Under the pieces are notes generated by a model, which worked only from the letters and a program-made list of their open reading frames with translations, did no database searches and was not told the origin of the DNA. The position numbers and the translations under genes are program-made. From Actinoallomurus vinaceus (GTDB taxonomy: Bacteria > Actinomycetota > Actinomycetes > Streptosporangiales > Streptosporangiaceae), in assembly GCF_039542055.1 (NCBI RefSeq), contig NZ_BAABHK010000032.1, positions 1 through 64,000 on the forward strand: a DNA stretch of 64,000 nt, written 5' to 3'. Below are positions 59,522-64,000 of the stretch, in pieces. Each line of letters opens with the position of its first letter. Position 1 is the stretch's first letter.

Positions 59522-60783
59522 TCACCGACGAATTCGCGATTCGACCGGTGTGTCGCCTTGCGCAGACGCGACTCGGCGGTTCGCAGGGCGGCCGGGGCGG
59601 GTGGAGTGAACCACCGCGGTCACGACCATGATCACGGCGGTGGCCCCGCCGAGCATCATCGCCGTCGGCAGGGATGTGCGGTCCACGATGATCCCGCCGA
59701 CCAGAGCGCCGGTCGACAACGTCGCCTGGAACGACGCGGTGAACAGGACCGAGGCGGCTTCTGGCGTATGCGGTGCCGACTTGATGAACCAGGTCTGCGA
59801 ACAGACGGGAAGAGCGCCGTAGCCGACGCCCCACACGATCAGCAATGCGAGGGCACCCGGATACCACCGGCCCAGGATGGGAAGCGCCAGCGTGGCTGCG
59901 GCGATCAGGCTCGCGGCGATGCCGAAGGTGGCGTGCGGATGGCGAGCGGCGGCCGTGCCCGCCAGGAAGTTGCCGACGATTCCCGCGGCGCCGTAAGCCA
60001 GCAGGAATACCGTGATCAGGCCTGAGGACACATGCGTGACCCGCTCCAGAAACGGTGTCACGTAGGTGTAGGTGCCGAAATGGGCAAGGACGATCAGAAC
60101 AGTCAGCGACAGCGCGAACCTGGTGTCGACGTTGCCGACCATGCGGCGTAGCACGGTGAGCCGGGTGACCTGCTGAGCGGGCAGCCGTGCACCAGCACGG
60201 CGAGCGCGATGAGCACGGCCACCGACAGCAGTCCCAGCGCCACGAAGCCGCCCCGCCACCCTTCCACGTTCCCGATCAACGTCCCCAACGGCACGCCAAG
60301 GACCGATCCCAGCGGAACGGCCGAGAAGATGACCGCCGTCGCCCGGCGCGTGGAGTGTGCGGGGACCAGGCGGTCGGCCAGTCCCGCGCCGATCGACCAG
60401 AAGCCGCCGATGACGATCCCCACGAGAATGCGTGAGACGAGCATCGCCCAGTACGCCGGGGCGGCCGAGGCGATGAAGTTCGCCAGCGCCAGCAGGAACA
60501 TCAACGCGCACAGCATCAGCCGCCGGTCGATTCGGGCGGTCGCGACGGTGACCGCGGGAGCCGAGACCGCCGCTAGGTATCCGGGCATGGTCATCATCAG
60601 CCCGGCTGTGCCGTCGGAGATGGTGAAGCTGGAACCGATGGATGTCAGCAGCCCGATCGGCAGAATCTCGGTGGTGACGATCGCGAAGATCCCCATCATC
60701 ACCGACAGCACCGCGAGCCAGTTGGTGAGTGCCGATCGGCTCGACGTGGCCGAGCGGTCGACCGACGTGGTGAGTGTGGACAT
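59522..60783 (-). pseudogene. Frameshifted DHA1-family MFS exporter
   Basis: Residues 1 to about 200 ('ALTNWLAVLSVMMGIFAIVTTEILPIGLLTSIGSSF' through 'SVAVLIALAVLVHG') are in one frame from the ATG at 60783. The rest ('RLPAQQVTRLTVLRRMVGNVDTRFALSLTVLIVLAHFGTYTYVTPFLERV' to the stop at 59522) is in another. The shift lies near 60180-60195, where GTGCACGGCTG is one base short of a complete frame. Both halves are otherwise intact, so the mutation is recent, or a sequencing error. The whole would be 420 residues. It occupies the place of trxA and cwlM. Confidence 0.85.
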
Positions 60784-60968
60784 CGATCCCGTCCTGTGGT
60801 GGGTGGATACTCATCCCACTCAACAGACGCCACCGGCCGGAGGCTGGCGGGTTGGCGACGTCACCGTGGCCGCCAATGGGTGATGTCGGATCCTCGCTCG
60901 CCGGACGCAACCTACGACAGAGGCCGCCCGCCGGCGCGTCGAGCCTGAACCGAGGCGCGGAGAGGCTC

Positions 60969-61586
60969 TCAGACGGGCCGGAGGGCGCCCTCCGGGGACA
61001 TGGAGCCCAGGAGGCGTTCCAAGGCGACCTCGACGTCCTCACGCCAGGAGATGGCGGACTTCAGCTCCAGCCGTAGGCGCGGGAACCGGTGGTGCGGCCG
61101 CACCGTCTTGAAGCCGACCGCGAGCATGTACTCGGCGGGGAGGACGCAGGACGGCTTCTCCCACTTGAGATCGCCGAAGGCCTCGATCGCGCGGATGCCC
61201 CGGCGGGTGAGGTCCTTCGCCACCCCCTGGACGAGCATCCGGCCGAGACCGCCGCCCTGGAACTCCGGAAGGATGTGCGCGGTCATCAGCAGCGCGGCGT
61301 CGGCGCTCGCCGGGCTCGTTGGAAACGCCACGGAGCGCGGGACGTAGAGCGGCGGTGCGAACAGGACGTACCCCGCGGGCACCCCGTCGACGTACACGAT
61401 CTTGCCGCAGCTGCCCCACTCGAGGAGCGTGGCGGAGATCCAGGCCTCCTTCTCCAACTCTGGATCGCCACAGTCCTCGGCCCGCTGCTTGCTGACCGGA
61501 TCGAGCTCCCAGAACACGCACCTGCGACACCGCGATGGCAGGTCCTCAAGATTGTCGAGCGTGATATTCACCAGACGACGCGACAC
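60969..61586 (-). CDS. GNAT-family acetyltransferase next to parB
   Basis: The protein has 205 residues from the GTG at 61586. It has a Cys-rich N-terminus 'LEDLPSRCRRCVFWELDPVSKQRAEDCGD' and the acetyl-CoA site 'LLMTAHILPEFQGGGLGRMLVQGVAKDLTRRGIRAIEAFGD'. Homologues (Rv3916c) lie next to parB in actinobacteria. The substrate is unknown. It is downstream of parB on the same strand, but parS, a MITE-like element and an IS now lie between them. Confidence 0.88.
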   Translation of the reverse strand: MSRRLVNITLDNLEDLPSRCRRCVFWELDPVSKQRAEDCGDPELEKEAWISATLLEWGSCGKIVYVDGVPAGYVLFAPPLYVPRSVAFPTSPASADAALLMTAHILPEFQGGGLGRMLVQGVAKDLTRRGIRAIEAFGDLKWEKPSCVLPAEYMLAVGFKTVRPHHRFPRLRLELKSAISWREDVEVALERLLGSMSPEGALRPV

Positions 61587-61696
61587 CGGCCAGGCCCCCT
61601 TCTTGGGCGGAGCGCCTTCATTCTCAGGAACCTATTCCCGCTCCAGGAGGAGCTTAGAGCTTCCACTTGAACTGTGACTCGACGGCGGATGGCCGC

Positions 61697-61712
61697 TGTT
61701 TCACGTGAAACC
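61697..61712. other. parS centromere site
   Basis: TGTTTCACGTGAAACC matches the parS consensus TGTTTCACGTGAAACA at 15 of 16 positions, and its 14-bp core GTTTCACGTGAAAC is a perfect palindrome. ParB, encoded from 63052, nucleates here for chromosome segregation. Confidence 0.93.
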
Positions 61713-61755
61713 ATCCGCCCGATCCGAGCTAGCGGGTGTCCACCGGACAGCCTAG

Positions 61756-61981
61756 GGCCTGCCTCGAAGTCCCCGTCCGTAGCGAGCGGCGTCCAGGTGG
61801 TGCCTCGCAAGGCGGAGGAGGGAGTCAGCCCGGTGTTGGCTGGCGACTCCTCCCGGGGTCCCCGCGGAAACGCGGAGGTCGGCGAAGCCGTCTCTGCGCG
61901 TTTTCGTGGGGTGGGGGCGACAACGCGGCGAGGCGCCGCCTGGACGCCGCGCAGTAGGACAGCGGGGCTTCGAGGCAGGCC
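61756..61981. mobile_element. MITE-like palindromic element with CTAG target duplication
   Basis: CCTAGGGCCTGCCTCGAAG at 61751-61769 is perfectly mirrored at 61968-61986, enclosing a 226-bp body flanked by CTAG (61752-61755 and 61982-61985). Inner arms also pair, for example GCGGCGTCCAGG at 61786-61797 with CCTGGACGCCGC at 61939-61950. It has no coding capacity. Target CTAG and short ends are like those of IS5-family elements; the assignment is inference. Confidence 0.8.
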
Positions 61982-61986
61982 CTAGG

Positions 61987-63050
61987 TGTACTGACCACGG
62001 AGGTTGGTGACGGCGACACGGGTGGATGATCTTGAAATAGGTGAGGGCCTTCTGGCTCGGTGTGGATTGCGAGATCTGCACCGGCGACCAGAAAGGCCCT
62101 CATGCCGCACCGTAACGCACCCCTGACCGAGACCGGGCGTCTTCGCCTGGCCCGCTGTGTCGTGGAGGACGGCTGGCCGCTGCGGCGGGCCGCTGAACGT
62201 TTCCAGGTCTCGGTCACCACCGCCCAACGGTGGGCAGGCCGCTACCGCGCCTGCGGAGCTGCCGGTATGGCGGACCGTTCCAGCCGCCCGCACACCAGTC
62301 CCCGGCGCACCCCGACCCGCACCGAACGGCGCATCATCAAGGTCAGGGTCCTGCGATGCTGGGGCCCGGCCCGGATCGCCGGCCTGCTGCGGTTGAACCC
62401 GGCCACGGTGCACCGGGTCCTGGCCCGCTACCGGCTCAACCGGCTGGCCTGGATGGATCGGGCGACCGGGCGGGTGATCCGCCGCTATGAGCGCGCCAGG
62501 CCGGGTGATCTGGTGCATGTGGACATCAAGAAGCTGGGGAACATCCCCGACGGCGGCGGACACAAGGCCCTGGGCCGCCCAGCCGGCCGCAAAACCCGCT
62601 CCGGCGCCGGATACAGCTACATCCACACCGCCGTCGATGACCACTCCCGCCTGGCCTACAGCGAGATCCTCCCCGACGAACGCAAGCACACCGCCGCCGC
62701 GTTCTGGACCCGCGCCCAGGCGTTCTTCACCTCCTGCGGCATCACCGTCACCCGGGTACTGACCGACAACGGCTCCTGCTACAAGTCCCACCCCTGGCGC
62801 GACACCCTCGCCACAGCCGGCATCACCCACAAACGCACCCGCCCCTACCGGCCCCAAACCAACGGCAAAGTCGAACGTTTCAACCGCACCCTGCTAGAGG
62901 AATGGGCCTACGCCCGCCCCTACCGATCAGAAACCGAACGACGCAACGCCTTCCCCGACTGGCTCCACACCTACAATCACCACCGCGGACACACCGCGCT
63001 GGGCGGCCAGCCACCCGCCAGCCGCGTCCCCAACCTCACGAGACAGAACA
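61987..63050 (+). mobile_element. IS481-family insertion sequence, 1064 bp
   Basis: Ends TGTACTGACCACGGAGGTTG and TGTTCTGTCTCGTGAGGTTG (the latter read inwards from 63050) match at 19 of the first 26 bases. CCTAGG flanks both sides (61981-61986 and 63051-63056), fitting the NCTAGN target and six-base duplication reported for IS481. One intact transposase gene is inside. Confidence 0.92.
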
Positions 63051-63055
63051 CCTAG
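62102..63055 (+). CDS. IS481-family transposase
   Basis: The protein has 317 residues. An N-terminal HTH ('ETGRLRLARCVVEDGWPLRRAAERFQVSVTTAQRWAGRYRACGAAGMADRSSRPHTSP') is followed by the rve DDE domain: first Asp in 'LVHVDIKKLG', second Asp in 'VLTDNGSCYKS', and Glu in 'PQTNGKVERFNRTLLEEW'. The gene appears intact. Its TAG stop (63053-63055) is contributed by the target-site duplication CCTAGG, not by the element itself, so the element relies on the target for its stop codon. Confidence 0.95.
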   Translation: MPHRNAPLTETGRLRLARCVVEDGWPLRRAAERFQVSVTTAQRWAGRYRACGAAGMADRSSRPHTSPRRTPTRTERRIIKVRVLRCWGPARIAGLLRLNPATVHRVLARYRLNRLAWMDRATGRVIRRYERARPGDLVHVDIKKLGNIPDGGGHKALGRPAGRKTRSGAGYSYIHTAVDDHSRLAYSEILPDERKHTAAAFWTRAQAFFTSCGITVTRVLTDNGSCYKSHPWRDTLATAGITHKRTRPYRPQTNGKVERFNRTLLEEWAYARPYRSETERRNAFPDWLHTYNHHRGHTALGGQPPASRVPNLTRQNT

Positions 63056-64000
63056 GCGCCGGGGCGGCCGTCCGGCGTCATCGCGTCGACGATCCGCTCA
63101 AGGTCCTCGAGCGTGGCGAACTCGACCACGATCTTTCCCTTGCGCTGCCCGAGATCCACGCTCACCTTCGTCTCGTAGAGCTCTGACAGCTCCGAGGCGA
63201 GCTCTCTGATGCGTGGGTTCTCCGGCTTGCCGGGCGCCTTACGCCGGGACGCCTTCTTGGTCTCTCCGCCTTCGCCGAGCGCGATGATCTCTTCGACGGC
63301 ACGGACCGAGAGGCCCTCCTCGACGATCCGCTTGGCGAGATGCTCCTGGCGCTCGGTGCTCTCCAGCCCGAGCAGCGCGCGGGCGTGACCGGCGCTCAGC
63401 ACTCCTGCGGCGACGCGCCGCTGCACGGCCGGCGGGAGGTTCAGCAGCCGCAGGGTGTTGGTGATGTGCGGACGGGAGCGGCCGATGCGGGTGGCGAGCT
63501 CCTCGTGCGTCGCGCCGAAATCATCGAGCAGCTGCTGGTACGCGGCGGCCTCCTCCAGCGCGTTGAGCTGCTGCCGGTGGAGGTTCTCCATGAGGGCGTC
63601 GCGCAGCATCTCGTCGTCGCCCGTATCCCGGACGATCGCCGGGACCTTCTTCAGACCGGCCAGCTTGGAAGCGCGCAGCCGCCGCTCTCCCATGATGAGC
63701 TCGTAGCCGTCCGGCCCGATCTCGCGAACGACGATCGGCTGGAGCAGCCCGACGATCCTGATCGACGCGGCCAGCTCCTCCAGCGCCTCCTCGTCGAACG
63801 TCTGCCGCGGTTGCCGCGCGTTGGGAGTGATCTCCGCGACGGGCACCTCGGCGAAGTGCGCCCCGGCCACCACCTGCGGCTGCTGCACACCGTCGGCCGA
63901 CGCCGGCGCGGAGTCTCCGGTCGGCGACGACGCCGGCTGCACGGGCGCCGTCGGGATCAACGCACCCAGGCCCTTACCCAGACCTCGTCGTTGCTGGCTC
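63052..64000 (-). CDS. parB: Chromosome-partitioning protein ParB (5' end beyond the window)
   Basis: Continuing the frame to the edge gives 'SQQRRGLGKGLGALIPTAP', the usual ParB N-terminus, so the start is just outside the window and about 315 residues are seen. The CTPase/N domain has 'VPVAEITPNARQPRQTFDEEALEELAASIRIVGLLQPIVVRE' and 'ELIMGERRLRASKLAGLKKVPAIVRD', with 'ENLHRQQLNALEEAAAYQQLL'; the HTH is 'THEELATRIGRSRPHITNTLRLLNLP'. It binds parS (61697-61712) and slides as a CTP clamp. Its TAG stop lies in the CCTAGG duplicated by the adjoining IS. Confidence 0.96.
   Translation of the reverse strand, partial: SQQRRGLGKGLGALIPTAPVQPASSPTGDSAPASADGVQQPQVVAGAHFAEVPVAEITPNARQPRQTFDEEALEELAASIRIVGLLQPIVVREIGPDGYELIMGERRLRASKLAGLKKVPAIVRDTGDDEMLRDALMENLHRQQLNALEEAAAYQQLLDDFGATHEELATRIGRSRPHITNTLRLLNLPPAVQRRVAAGVLSAGHARALLGLESTERQEHLAKRIVEEGLSVRAVEEIIALGEGGETKKASRRKAPGKPENPRIRELASELSELYETKVSVDLGQRKGKIVVEFATLEDLERIVDAMTPDGRPGA

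Noticed and set aside
61674..61985. Open frames of 70-130 codons in the parS/MITE interval
   Set aside because: They run through the palindromic element and show no family; both strands are equally open.

Overview
The window is about 70% G+C and comes from a filamentous-type actinobacterium. The order dnaB, MATE gene, rplI, rpsR, ssb, rpsF, glycosyltransferases, class A PBP, DUF5318, PadR, ino1, cca, Nudix, DUF6049, murJ, sigM, anti-sigma, trxB, acetyltransferase, parB is the origin-flanking core order that I know (from memory) from Streptomyces. Two halves of it are also found around Rv0046c-Rv0058 and Rv3907c-Rv3917c of Mycobacterium tuberculosis. The accessory content (AfsR-like regulator, DrrAB-type exporters, imine reductase, Rox-like monooxygenase) fits Streptosporangiales, perhaps Thermomonosporaceae. 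That placement is inference. A parS site and ParB at the right edge place oriC a little beyond the window.

Layout. 0-8.4 kb: the end of an NmrA-like gene, a small PPOX-fold protein, an HTH_38-GbsR fusion regulator divergent from a DUF4097-DrrA-DrrB operon, then a second ABC exporter with its own NarL-type histidine kinase and response regulator. 8.6-11.6 kb: dnaB and a MATE gene diverge from a DnaA-box-rich region. 11.7-16.9 kb (insert): TetR with a Rox-like FAD monooxygenase, an alpha/beta hydrolase with TetR, a 62-residue gene under an SOS box, and a secreted amidase. 17.0-18.7 kb: rplI-rpsR-ssb-rpsF. 18.8-28.6 kb (insert): a 47-residue gene, a small membrane protein, nfo, a 1225-residue BTAD regulator expanded by an internal minisatellite and preceded by another minisatellite, an imine-reductase-like gene, a Gfo/Idh oxidoreductase, an MBL hydrolase and an orphan barstar. 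28.7-36.3 kb: PIG-V-like mannosyltransferase, GT87, PBP1, DUF5318, PadR, ino1. 36.7-47.6 kb (insert): a complete oligopeptide ABC importer, an MFS gene, an ECF sigma factor with a propeller-type partner, a 63-residue gene with the same promoter as the sigma factor, and bioA.

47.7-64 kb: cca, YbaK-like, Nudix, DUF6049, murJ, a separate pseudokinase, a secreted Cys protein, sigM with its anti-sigma, trxB, a frameshifted MFS gene, GNAT, parS and parB. The trxA and cwlM genes expected after trxB are absent. The stop codon of parB lies in a CTAG that has been hit twice: by a 226-bp MITE-like palindromic element, then by a complete IS481-family element with a CCTAGG target duplication. A smaller relative of the MITE sits on the stop codon of cca.

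The strongest candidates for something undescribed are: the nested insertions that preserve the parB stop codon; the SOS-box-overlapped 62-residue gene; the paired GCATAG-N17-CGTCTC promoters driving an ECF sigma factor and an orphan 63-residue protein; and the two minisatellites in and before the AfsR-like gene. No tRNA, rRNA or CRISPR array was seen.
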